Below, in pieces: positions 35,159 to 45,107 of a DNA stretch of 64,000 nucleotides. The stretch spans positions 558,001-622,000 of the forward strand of contig CP021226.1 of NCBI GenBank assembly GCA_003999685.1. Reading direction: 5' to 3'. The stretch's first letter is position 1. Each line of letters starts with the position of its first letter. The notes under the pieces were generated by a model that ran no database searches, was not told where the DNA came from, and was given only the letters and a program-made list of their open reading frames with translations. This stretch comes from Taiwanofungus camphoratus. Lineage: Eukaryota; Basidiomycota; Agaricomycetes; Polyporales; Taiwanofungaceae. Made by a program: the position numbers and the translations under genes.

Positions 35159-36330
35159 TCACACCTTCTCTGGCACCTCCGCACCCGTTATCCCTGCGCC
35201 AGCTGAGCCCTGTGCAGGAATAGTGTGCACGGCGGGGTCCAGTGGTGGGGCAGCTGTACCTGTACCTGCTGAGGTGGCAGTAGGAGCTGCAAGGCGACCG
35301 GCAATTAGCGCGATATACAAGAATGTAAGAAGGAATGAGGCAGACCGGAGCCGTGAGATGCTTTGTGTGTGGCAGCAATGCGCCGCGCCTCCTCGTGAAT
35401 GTCGAGAATCTGCTTCGACGTTGTCGTGTAGAATGCCTTGACCTTCTGCCCCAGGGGCGAAGACAGGGCGCGAGCATAATACTGTGCAGACCGATCCTCA
35501 ATACTGGTTCATCGACGAGCATGCAGGGTGCTCACATCTGTGGCTTGCTTGCTGTAGCCCTTCTGCTCGTCAATGGTGCGCGCCTGCTGGTGTGCATTCG
35601 TCAGCGTCTCCTGGACCTTCCCTGAGATTGTCTTCTCGGGCCCGAGGGCCTTCTCGCCTGCAGGGAAAACAAGGTGAACTAGGGAGGCAGGACATCCAGA
35701 GCCGGCAACGTACCTAGCTTGGTATCGAGGGACTGCACGTACGCGATGAAGCGGGTCGAGATGCCATGCTTCTGATCCATCTCGATCGCGCGCCGCAGAA
35801 CATGGTCGGAAAGCTCGTATCCTCTTGCAATGTACTCCGCCGCAACTAGTGTGAGATCTGTGGTGTCAAGGCACATGTGCGACTACAACAAAAGCGGAGA
35901 CGGACTTCCTGCCCTGGGCTTGTCGCTCTGCTCGAGCGGGCCTTCGTGATGCGCCGGCTGTTTCTCTTCATCTTGGTCGGGATGCACGGTCTCGCTCGTG
36001 ACGGTGAGAGGGGATCCGTCGAGCGCACCGCCATTGAGCATGAGGGCGGTCTTAGCAGCCGATGGTTTCTCAAAGTGGACAGTAGCGGATTGGGAGGCGG
36101 AGGTGTAGTCGATGGATGCGATCTTCCCGCAGAAGCTGAAGAATGAAGCGCGTCATTTTGATGTAGCGATACATCAAGGACTGAACTTACGAGAAGAACT
36201 CAGACAGGTGCTGTTCTGTGGTCGTGGGAGATATATTGGACACCTGCAAATGTCCATCAGAACCATATTAGTATTTCTGAATAGGAGATCACTATGATTT
36301 TATACCCACTTGAACTGTGAATGTAGACAT
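35159..36330 (-). CDS. vip1: Vip1-like RRM protein
   Basis: RNA-binding protein of the fungal Vip1 family, with one N-terminal RRM and a conserved helical tail. The first exon is only 21 bp (36330-36310, MSTFTVQ). The RRM continues VSNISPTTTEQHLSEFFSF, CGKIASIDYT, ATVHFEKPSAAKTALML and LDGSPLTVT; the spacing fits RNP2 and RNP1 positions, with the degenerate aromatic residues typical of this family. After an acidic linker come NLTLVAAEYIARGYELSDHV, RFIAYVQSLDTKLGEKALG, GYSKQATDYYARALSSPLG and KQILDIHEEARRI, then an Ala/Pro/Thr tail ending in EVPEKV. The total is about 275 residues from seven or so exons. The gene diverges from the epoxide hydrolase. Confidence 0.88.
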
Positions 36331-36694
36331 GGTGGAGGATAGATTGAAAGGTGATTCGAGCCTTTAGATGAGCCATCGGGAGCACGGCCAACGTTGACCA
36401 GAACGAGACGCCACCGTGACGTACTACCTTGCGGGCGCTAAATTATGTAAGCAAATGGATCAGGAGACCCGTTGAGACCAAGTAGTTAAAGTACTAGCCT
36501 AGCACACCGGCTTCTACTTGGCTTCTTGCCTGGTCTGGAACAATGACTTTGGTCACCATATTGTGCTTCCTGGGGACCGTGAACGAACTCGAAGCACTAG
36601 ACAAATACGTATATAAGTACTGAGGCAATGCATGATGTATTCGACATTCTGTTCCCGACACTGATCTACGGGCATTTGGCTACGAACAGCCGCC
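36331..36694. promoter_or_regulatory. Divergent promoter region, vip1 / epoxide hydrolase
   Basis: 364 bp between two diverging ATGs. A TATA box lies near the epoxide hydrolase start; none is obvious for the vip1 side. Confidence 0.45.
36610..36616 (+). promoter_or_regulatory. TATA box of the epoxide hydrolase gene
   Basis: tatataa 85 bp upstream of the ATG at 36695. Confidence 0.5.
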
Positions 36695-38472
36695 ATGTCT
36701 GAACAGCCTTTCAAAGTCTCAGTGTCTGACGCCGACCTCGATGTACTCCGCCAGAAGCTTGACCTTGTTCGTCTCCCTGACGAGCTGGACGAAGCCGGAT
36801 GGGACTACGGTGCTCCTCTTGCCGACATTAAGCGCCTTCTCACCCGCTGGAAGGATGGCTTCGAATGGCGCAAGGCGGAGGCTGAGATAAACGAGATTGC
36901 TCAGTTCACGCAGGACATCGAGGTAGACGGCTTTGGGAAACTGAACGTCCATTACATCCACGAGAGAAGCACAGTTAAGAACGCGATCCCGCTGCTCTTC
37001 CTCCACGGATGTGAGTTGTTTCTCGCCAATTCGCCAAAGTGCAGAACACATTGAGAACTTGTCTTGCAGGGCCGGGCCATTATCTCGAAGTCCGGAAATT
37101 ACTGCCCCTTCTCACCTCGGCTTCACCTGATCATCCAAGCTTTCATGTTGTCGCCCCTAGCTTACCTGGGTTTGGTTTTTCCGAAGCACCATCGAAAAAG
37201 GGTTTCTGTGGCACTCAATATGCAGAGGTTCGTCAGAAACCTCCACTTTATAGTCCAATGAGATCCATTATAGGCCTGTAGGTTGCTAATAAGCTTATGA
37301 TTGCACTTGGATATAACGAATATGGTGAGCACCCATATCACGCTAAAGCAATGTTTCCCACGGAAGGTGTTCGATGAGGGAAAATAGAGTTATACATTTG
37401 ACCGTTATTAGTATGGAGCTGCTTCGGATTTTACACAGCTCTAAGCCTGTATAAATTCGTGAACCATGAACCATGAACCTCTGTAGCAAAGCTTGATGAC
37501 TTTTTTCTGTAGTCGTTCAAGGAGGAGATTGGGGGTCCCTTGTAAGCCAAACCTTCGGATTATCTATGTTTCCCCCTAATAATCATAACATTGTGTAGAT
37601 TGCCCGCAAGTTGGCTTCCGCATACGGGCCCCGGAGTGTGAAGGCGTGGCATACCAATATGCCGAGGTAAGCCTCTTCATTTTCATTCCGCCTCTTCCCT
37701 CTAGCTAATGTCATCTATACTTCATACTCATGAAAGCATGCCGCGCCCGTCTTTTTTACGCCACCCGCGCCAGTTCCTTGCACATCTCTTCACGCCGTAT
37801 ACCGCTGTCGAGCGGGCCGGCATAAAGCGCACACAGTGGTTCACAACCAAAGGACGCGGCTACTCCAGCGAGCAATCGACGCAGCCGCAGACGCTAGGGT
37901 ACTCGCTGGCGGACTCTCCTGTCGGTCTGCTTGCGTGGATCTACGAGAAGCTTGTGCAGTGGACGGACAGTTACCCGTGGGACGACGACGAAGGTGGGTA
38001 CGTCGTGCTTTATCGCGCGTATGCAGCATAGTAACGAGGGGCCCTCGACCAGTCTTGGCATGGATCTCTATTTACTGGTTCTCGCGAGCGGGTCCAGCTG
38101 CGTCCGTACGGATTTACTACGAGGTCGCCGTCGCAAAGGAAAACATCCCATCGAGCCCCATTCCCTGTGGCCTATCATTCTTCCCCGGCGAGCTTGTCAT
38201 CGTGCCTAGGACGTGCGTATCGTTTTCCTGTCTGCCCAGTTCAGCACTCTTTTCTCCGAGAGCTTATTGATCCGTACTCGTGTGGAGACTGATCTCCTCC
38301 ACACAGATGGGCTCGCACTATCGGCCACGTTGTCTTCGAGGCTGAGCATTCAAGTGGCGGACACTTCGCTGCCCACGAGAAGCCCGCTGAGCTCGCAGGC
38401 GACTTGCGTGCCATGTACGGAAGGGGCGGCCCCGTGTTCGGAGTCGTCAAGGGAAAAGTTGGATATGACTGA
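36695..38472 (+). CDS. Epoxide hydrolase (microsomal/JHEH-like family)
   Basis: Alpha/beta-hydrolase that opens epoxides to diols. It starts at MSEQPFKV; the first exon ends at 37010. The N-terminal EHN domain (about residues 1-110) shows LDVLRQKLDLVRLPDEL and WKDGFEWRKAEAEIN, the usual entry segment of this family. The oxyanion motif HGWPGHY is built across the first intron. PSLPGFGFSEAP follows, then the nucleophile elbow GGDWGS with the catalytic Asp. The lid region contains FFTKGRGYSSEQ-like sequence (WFTTKGRGYSSEQ) carrying a likely catalytic Tyr. The C-terminus has FEAEHSSGGHFAAHEKP with the catalytic His. Length (about 400 residues), triad and motif order match active enzymes. Lacking an obvious membrane anchor, it may be soluble. 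Six or so introns, one unusually long (about 190 bp from 37322). Substrate unknown. Confidence 0.9.
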
Positions 38473-39772
38473 GGAGTGTTTCGGGCAGTCGGGGGGATAC
38501 TATGAATGGTAGATTAGTACAGCGTGGTCCCACTGCAGCGAAGGAGATCATTTACCAGGTGGTGTTCTGTCACGGCTGACCCTCTGTAAAACAAGATAAT
38601 CTACCAAGGCCATAATCCTAACTCCCAAATCGCGCTAATTGACTAACTAATTATTGTCTCGACTCCCGCTGTCTAATTTTGAAGAAAACAGTCACTCAGC
38701 AGTCAACGTGTAGTCGGTTCGTACGACTAACGTGCGACTGCACTTCCAGGTTTAGTAACGATAGTAGTCCCTTGGCGCGATTCGGGGACTACGGTTGTCT
38801 GTCCTTTTTTACAAAGGTTGACGCGGATTGGGCTTGCTTTTACTCGCAATCAGACAGGTTTTAGAGCCTAAAATTCACTTCATATTATTCTATTGTTCTT
38901 AGACGACAAAGTTGAATCGAGATCGAGTCGTCAGTCTTTCAAAGTTGCCGCGTAAGTCATACTTATACTCTTGCAGGTCGTAGAGTCGCACGGAGCTAGC
39001 ATGACTTACTTCAATATGGATTCTCAAATACTTATGCGCTCTGTACATTCACATACTGGCTATGACTCAGTGAAACCTTACGAAGCTTACTCAGTGTTGT
39101 CAAGCCAGGTCCCGTATTTCAATTTTCTTATCTGACAGCCTGGCAGTCTTATGCAACCGCGGAGGCTCACAGTGATCAGTGCTCACCTCTTCTAGCATCT
39201 CAATCATGCTTCCGGCATGATACCGGTGTCACCGTGTCCTCAGACGAACAGAAGAGCTGGAGGCAGCATGGACAAACACGTTTCTGATGACTGTCACCTG
39301 TCTCGCATCGTTCGTTTCCCGGGAGCACTCCCAATGCCTCTTGAGATTGCTCCAATGGGTGAACCGACTGATACGGCGCCGGTCTAGCTGTCATCCGTGC
39401 TGGTGCCTGTGTTCGATCAGTTCTGACCCTGAAGGCCTGACAGATGAGAGCTATCTTCAGCTGACCAGTGACTCAGCAGCTGGCATCGTTGACTAATGGA
39501 GTGCTCTGATAAGTATACAGATATTACTTTTTGGAAAGCATCTTGTGAGGCTACACCACCTCATCTGGCTTGGTGACTGCCATGGTTTTGGACACACGAG
39601 GGAGGATTCTGTTGCAGCGAAGCAATCAGCTGCAGCCTGCATGGACAGGAGGTGGCACGGTGAAGTAATTGCATAAACGTGAGGACGGGGAGAAACCTGT
39701 CAAATCGCTTTCGTCTAATAGTACTGATTCTTGACTGGTATCTGTGCTCTCTCCCCTGGAACGGCCACGACG
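38473..39772. other. Gene-free spacer
   Basis: 1.3 kb between the epoxide hydrolase stop and the amidase start, both on the plus strand. Frames here are short and unrecognisable. It must include the amidase promoter, but I see no convincing TATA box. Confidence 0.45.
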
Positions 39773-42484
39773 ATGTGGTTTTACACCTCGTATCAGCAAA
39801 TTGCACAGAAAAAGCAGGCCCAACGCTCAGCAGCGCTGCTGTCTACATCCGAGCCTGCAACATCGACAGTGATGGTAGATTCTGTGAGTGATTTTTTGCG
39901 TGCGACCGGTGAGTTGCAAATTGGTATGTAGACGACTACTAAACATCACAAGCATTTTAGCATCAGAAATTGTGCATCGCATCGGCATGGGCCAGTGGAC
40001 CGCGTCAGAGGTCTTAGAGGCATACATTACACGTGCAGTTGTTGCACAGCAGACCACGAACTGTCTGACAGAAAGTATGTGCACTCAATGTCAGCGTCGC
40101 TTCAGGTTTCGTTGATACTCAAGACGTCGTCTTCAACGTAGTCCTTTTTAGGCAGGCTCGCGAAGAGGCCGCAGCCTTGGACCGAGAGTTCGCTCATACA
40201 CGCAAATTACGAGGTGCCTTGCATGGCGTCCCAGTGAGCTTTAAGGATATATGTAAGTCCTGTTTTTCTATCTGTTGTTGGAGTGGTCTTAGGAGGCTTT
40301 ACCGATGTGTTGTATAAGACGACATCAAGGGTCACGATACGACATTAGGCTTCACCTCGTATGCGAATAAACCTCGTCCAGCGGATGCAGATGTAAGTCT
40401 CTGGAGACCAAGTGGCGAGCAAGCCACTATTTTTGTTCACCCTCACACGTGAGGAATAAGCTGTTATTGCTGTCTGTGTCTCACGTAGTCATAAGCGGAC
40501 ATATTGACATACGGTGGTATGCATGATTAGCTTGTCACTCTCGTGCGATCCGCAGGAGGCATTCCCTTTGTCAAAACCAATGTAGCGCAAGCAACATTCT
40601 TTTTGGAATGCAATAATCCCTTATGGGGACGCACACTTAGTCCGCACAATGCGCAATTCAGCTGTGGTGGTAGCTCAGGAGGAGAAGCGGCATTGCTTGC
40701 CATGGACGGGAGTGCACTGGGCTGGGGAAATGACATAGGTGGATCATTAAGGTGTGTTGGTCGGCTTGCACCGGCAACACATTAGTGAAGTCACCGTGAT
40801 CAGGATCCCAGCGTCAAATTGTGGAATATATTCGCTGAAGCCTGGCACAATGAGGGTCAGCAAAATAGGCGCTAGGGGTACGTCGTCGCTTGTGCCAACG
40901 ATTGTGGTAAGAATTTGGAGAATAATTACAGAATGTATACCTGGTTTTGATGGAGCACCCGATGTTATGGGTCCAATGGGCCGGTATGTGTATTCTTTGT
41001 CCTCGGTTCCCACCAACTATACGCACTCAAACCTTGCCATTGTTCGCCAGCTCTGTTGATGACATCGAGCTCGCCTGCCGTTTAGTTTTTGGAAAAACAA
41101 TCGAAGACAGCATTCTGGCACCAGTGCCTTACCGAGAGGTGAAGCTCCCAGACAAGCTTCGGCTTGGCTATTATGTTTCCGGTACGTCATTGATCCTGCA
41201 AGACATCTATCATTGTGAACCTGGCTTGGTTATGGTTTCACGTCATTTCTTGCCAGGCCGAGTTGTCTAATGATGTGCGTTGGCCCTAGATAATTTCGTG
41301 AAAGCTTCCCCCGCGTGTCAGAGGGCGGTACATGAGACTATCGATGCGTTGCGCCGGAAAGGACACGAGTGTATCGAAATTGCTGTTCCACAACGTTTGT
41401 AGAGTTTCTCCTTTCGATTTTCGATCTTTTGACAAGAAAGAAACAGCTTCCAAAGCTATGGAGATCCTCATGGGCCTTGTATCTGCAGATGGCTGTCAGA
41501 CAATCATGTCGCCGATACGGGCTGACCCAGTCGTTGGTTACTTTCACATCTGGTTGTGATGATGAGCACTCATGAGTGTGAATAATAATAGGATTCCGGC
41601 CTTTTTCTCATCCGTTTCCCTCTTAGCCTGTTCGGTGAGCCCATAGCTTCTAGTGCCTATCTTCCCACTCACAAAGCAACCATATTCGTTTGTACTTACG
41701 CCTCATCTGTGCAGGGTGGATGGGTTCTATTACAGCATGGTTGCTCCGAACCGTTCTTGGTGAAGGAATGCTATCTCGTATCTTGGGAAGACTGCGCAGA
41801 AAGACTGTGCATGAGTATTGGGGAACAATTATAGAGAAGCGCGAATACACGAAAACATTCTACAAAGAGGTTGGTCCCTGCCTTCCAGTGCCACGTAGCA
41901 TGAGTGAACCGTGTCGAGATTTTGGTTTGATCGGTCGGAGGGGAAGCTTGGCCGCTTCGCTCCTTTCGATCAGCCACTTTATGGTGAATTATACACTGAC
42001 GTACTCGTGTAGGTATGGAATAAGCATGAGCTCGATGGCCTCATTGCTCCTGTCCTACCGCTTCCGATCTTGCCACATGGGTATACGGACCGTTGTCTTA
42101 CTTGTATGCGTCATATAACTGCTTTGAAATAGGGCATGCAAGACACTGTTTTCCATTGCCACCTCCAATGTTCTCTACAACGTACTTGAATGTCCAGTGG
42201 GGGTCGTTCCAGTCACACACGTTGATCCTTCACGCGACACTGTCTCTGCTGAATGGACTGACACGAAGGTAGGAACGGGGCACGGGTCTCCTCTGTTAGA
42301 GGCCTGCTTGTATCGGAGAGGTGGGTTCTATGATGCGGAGAAGATGGCGGGAGTGCCGGTGGGAATTCAGATCGTTGGGAGGAGGTGGGAGGAGGAGAAG
42401 GTGATAGCAATTATGAAGGTTGTGGATGGGTTGTTGGGTCCTCGAGGGTTTGGACCTGGGAGTTGGAATGGTCAAAAGAGTTGA
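39773..42484 (+). CDS. Amidase, FAAH-like (amidase-signature family)
   Basis: Ser-cisSer-Lys hydrolase of the amidase-signature family that cleaves amide bonds, closest in motif pattern to fatty acid amide hydrolases and fungal acetamidases. The ATG chosen gives MWFYTSYQQIAQKK. Domain order: N-terminal helix SEIVHRIGMGQWTASEVLEAYI; HGVPVSFKD with the catalytic Lys; AGGIPFVKTNV; the signature CGGSSGGEAALLA plus GNDIGGSLRIPAS with both serines; GIYSLKP; PGFDGAPDVMGPMGR; and the C-terminal NVLYNVLECPVGVVPVT and AGVPVGIQIVGRRWEEEKV. About a dozen exons are needed and several junctions were checked in frame (for example VPQPSKAMEI and LFGWMGSIT). The enzyme looks intact. Physiological substrate is not evident. 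Confidence 0.87.
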
Positions 42485-42832
42485 GTTGCATTGTGAGATA
42501 GAGGTTACACAGTCCGACAACAATTGCTACTATCCTCCCAAGTTGAGCTTTGAGTTCTGAGTCGTCGGTATTCAACCTTTGTGCCTCCGGATATCTGTCC
42601 CCATATTTGTCCCCATATTCCCGTGACGAGTACAGAACGGGTAACGAACGCATCCGGGGCCTGGGGTCGTTCTCGAGACGGAAACGGCAAAAGCTAGCCT
42701 TGCTTCGACTAAATAGTGACAAGTTTGACAGCCTGAGATAATATATAACCTACCAGGTCTGCTTACTATACGGTTCACCTGTCTTTCCAACCCACGTCGA
42801 CCACCCTCGGGACAGAGAAACGTGAACAAGTT
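42485..42832. promoter_or_regulatory. Spacer with promoter of the next gene
   Basis: 348 bp between two plus-strand genes. A tatataa at 42742-42748 lies 85 bp before the next ATG. A short direct repeat, tgtccccatatt twice near 42597-42622, is also present. Confidence 0.5.
42742..42748 (+). promoter_or_regulatory. TATA box of the hydrolase-like gene
   Basis: tatataa 85 bp upstream of the ATG at 42833. Confidence 0.5.
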
Positions 42833-43861
42833 ATGAAGAAATACTCCAAGCTTGACGAGCAGCGTAGTAGCTTCGAGCTCAAATTACAGCCTGGCTCTAA
42901 ACATGGCAGCCCAGAGAAGTTCTTACCTTTGGCTGGTGGTCGCACTCTGGCGTATGCGGATGCAGGAGACCCATCTAGCTCTATGATAGTGCTCAGATTG
43001 CACCCTTTCATGAGCGTAGGGAGCATCACGCGGATGTCACCTATCCTGCTGAAGCGAGGCGTGCATTACATCGCTCTGACGCTGCCAGGCTGGGGCCACA
43101 CTTCTCCCCCGCCCAAAGCCAGTTCCTTTGCATCCTGTGTTATTGCAGACATATCGGCTCTCTTGAACCATCTTCATCATGACTCGGCCGACCTCAAAAT
43201 TTACGTTGTCGGCTATGGGAATGGCAGTATCCCGGCGATGATGCTGTACGGGGCATCCTTCGACGTTTTCCCTCTCGGTCGTTGCATCACCGCGGTCCTC
43301 TTATGTCAACCGTTCTCACCACTCGTCTACGGACAAGATGGACGGAATCCCTCCGGAGCCGCTTTCGTTCCCGTCAAAGCATCGACGCTCGCTGAATCTT
43401 CCCTCGTCTCCTGCATCGCGATGTGGCTCGTGAAGAGTTTTCTCCAATACAGGCTGCGCACGCCGCGAACTGCGGAATGCTGGGTGCGTACAGCCTTCGC
43501 GAAGATGGACGATGTCGATCGCGCGGCGTACGCGCGGTGGAGAGAGGAAATGGGAGTTACGGAAGGCCAGCTTGAGCGCGAAGCAGCGGAGCGCCAGGTG
43601 CGCAGCGTTGGGACCTCGTGGGCGGGCTTTCGGGCTATTGTTGGGGTAATGCGGGAGGTCCATGCGGGATATTACCCCAACACACTCGACGACGAACATA
43701 CCAAGAGACCCATTCTTGTTGCGAGCACGAGGGGAAGGCCCATGACACAATATATTGTCGAGAATTACAGAAATGTTCAAGCCATGTATCTCAGGAGCCC
43801 CTTTGATGTTATGTGGAAGGCAGATGAGATTTTCGCTCGTCTACTTAGCATGGGCGTGTGA
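42833..43861 (+). CDS. Alpha/beta-hydrolase fold protein, probable pseudoenzyme
   Basis: Single-exon gene of 342 residues with the alpha/beta-hydrolase layout: a strand pair (GGRTLAYADAGDP), an oxyanion-type stretch (LRLHPFMSVGS), TLPGWGHTSPPP, then the elbow after strand 5. The elbow reads YVVGYGNGSIPAM, so the GxSxG serine is replaced by Gly. Near the C-terminus, where an active enzyme has strand, Asp, then His before the last helix, the sequence is PILVASTRGRP ... YLRSPFDVMWKADEIF, with no clear catalytic His. Both losses point to a non-catalytic member. The frame is unbroken and a TATA box is well placed, so the gene is probably expressed. It follows the amidase on the same strand but has its own promoter. 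Confidence 0.75.
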   Translation: MKKYSKLDEQRSSFELKLQPGSKHGSPEKFLPLAGGRTLAYADAGDPSSSMIVLRLHPFMSVGSITRMSPILLKRGVHYIALTLPGWGHTSPPPKASSFASCVIADISALLNHLHHDSADLKIYVVGYGNGSIPAMMLYGASFDVFPLGRCITAVLLCQPFSPLVYGQDGRNPSGAAFVPVKASTLAESSLVSCIAMWLVKSFLQYRLRTPRTAECWVRTAFAKMDDVDRAAYARWREEMGVTEGQLEREAAERQVRSVGTSWAGFRAIVGVMREVHAGYYPNTLDDEHTKRPILVASTRGRPMTQYIVENYRNVQAMYLRSPFDVMWKADEIFARLLSMGV

Positions 43862-44124
43862 TGTGTAAATGTACGATCTGATACGCGTGTGATACTACTT
43901 ACTAGTTCAATAGCTTTTATAACGCCGGTTAAAGCACTGTCATGATTAAATCATTTCTTTGCGGATCGTGTCGCGTATAGAGGACCATGATGCGTTTTCA
44001 AGTCTTACGGGCCTTTGCGGCAGTTTATATTCTGAATCAATGTAATACTTAAATATCAGGATGCGTACGACTTTGTATGTGTCCACAACATTCTAATAAT
44101 ACATCTGAGGTATCACTGATGATG
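43862..44124. other. Convergent spacer
   Basis: About 260 bp, AT-rich, between the hydrolase-like gene and the opsin-related pseudogene. No feature is seen. Confidence 0.4.
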
Positions 44125-45107
44125 CTAAATGATGTATACGCTACGACCAGCAGCGTACAACAAACCATGAACAGAACGTACGTGACTATCAGGAGACCCA
44201 GGGTGAGCCCAGCAGGCTTGAATAAGCCCGTCTATTGATACATGTGTGAAGATCATTGAGAACACCTGTGCGTGAGTTCTACATTCCATAACCTGGCTCT
44301 TGGTGATGAAGAGCGGCACCGGAAGCTGGGAGGCAGCAGCGCACCGAGCGGTAACGGTAGTCACGTTCGCAGTCGTGTACATGACCGGCGACGAGAAGCC
44401 CAGCAAACCAAAGTCCACGACCCGCAGGATCCACAAGAAGACGAACAGGAATACGGGGCCCGCGAGGAGGTTGAAAATGCTGTACTAAACCATCTCGCCG
44501 ACGGGCGAGATGCGTTGTCGCCCTCGTTGCGCGCCAAGCAGATCGGGTACAACATGAAGAGGAGCGAAAAGTAGCCGGCGTGGACGAGGACACCCGCCAC
44601 GAACGTCGTGTGAGGGCCGTGCCCGAGGAGGACGTGCCCGTGGGATGTGAGGATGCAGCGGGAATTACTGACCAGATGTAGAGCAGCACGAAGATGCCGA
44701 TGACGTAGTAGCCCTATTTGCACTCAGGTGCTGTGGATAAACGCGCCCACCAGACCACATATGACGAAGACCCAGACCATGAAGACAGTAGTAAAGACGT
44801 CGGACAAAGTTAATTCCGTGGCAAGGAGCAGCTCAGGCAGGAGCGGTAGTGTCGTGAACCACTGGATATATCGGACATACTAAGAGGAAAAGTGAATAGG
44901 CGTACAAAGACAGTCTAGGATCGACCCATAAGTACTTGACGGTCATGTGTCTCCGCGAGAGAACTCGGCGCAGACGGGAGCAACCCCGAGGTCGGAAACC
45001 ATAGAGAAATACGCGATTGTCGCAATGGTGAGAACGATGATGCCGATCTCGAGAAACGAACGATTCCCTCGCTCTCTGTCATATTGATTGGGACCTTTGA
45101 TAAACAT
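44125..45107 (-). pseudogene. Opsin-related (Hsp30/Yro2-like) membrane protein, decayed
   Basis: Seven-helix protein of the microbial-rhodopsin superfamily, closest to the fungal Hsp30/Yro2/Mrh1 opsin-related group. Starting at MFIKGPNQY, helix A is IGIIVLTIATIAYFSMVS. After a splice acceptor comes YVRYIQWFTTLPLLPELLL (helix C), then VWVFVICGLVGAF (helix D), GYYVIGIFVLLYIW (helix E), GYFSLLFMLYPICL (helix F) and YSIFNLLAGPVFLFVFLW (helix G). In retinal-binding members LLAKPVF carries the Schiff-base Lys; here it is Gly. The frame is broken: TAG replaces the Trp expected in KWGYY and in VWY, TGA follows EFSRGDT, and single-base frame changes are needed near IHST and EGDN. Unusual introns cannot rescue these. 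It is host sequence with a TATA box still upstream. Confidence 0.62.

Noticed and set aside
22584-43861. Possible secondary-metabolite cluster (O-methyltransferase, two transporters nearby, epoxide hydrolase, amidase, hydrolase)
   Set aside because: No polyketide, peptide or terpene backbone enzyme and no P450 is visible, the housekeeping genes IWR1 and vip1 interrupt the group, and a LINE accounts for much of the distance. Proximity alone is not evidence of a shared pathway.
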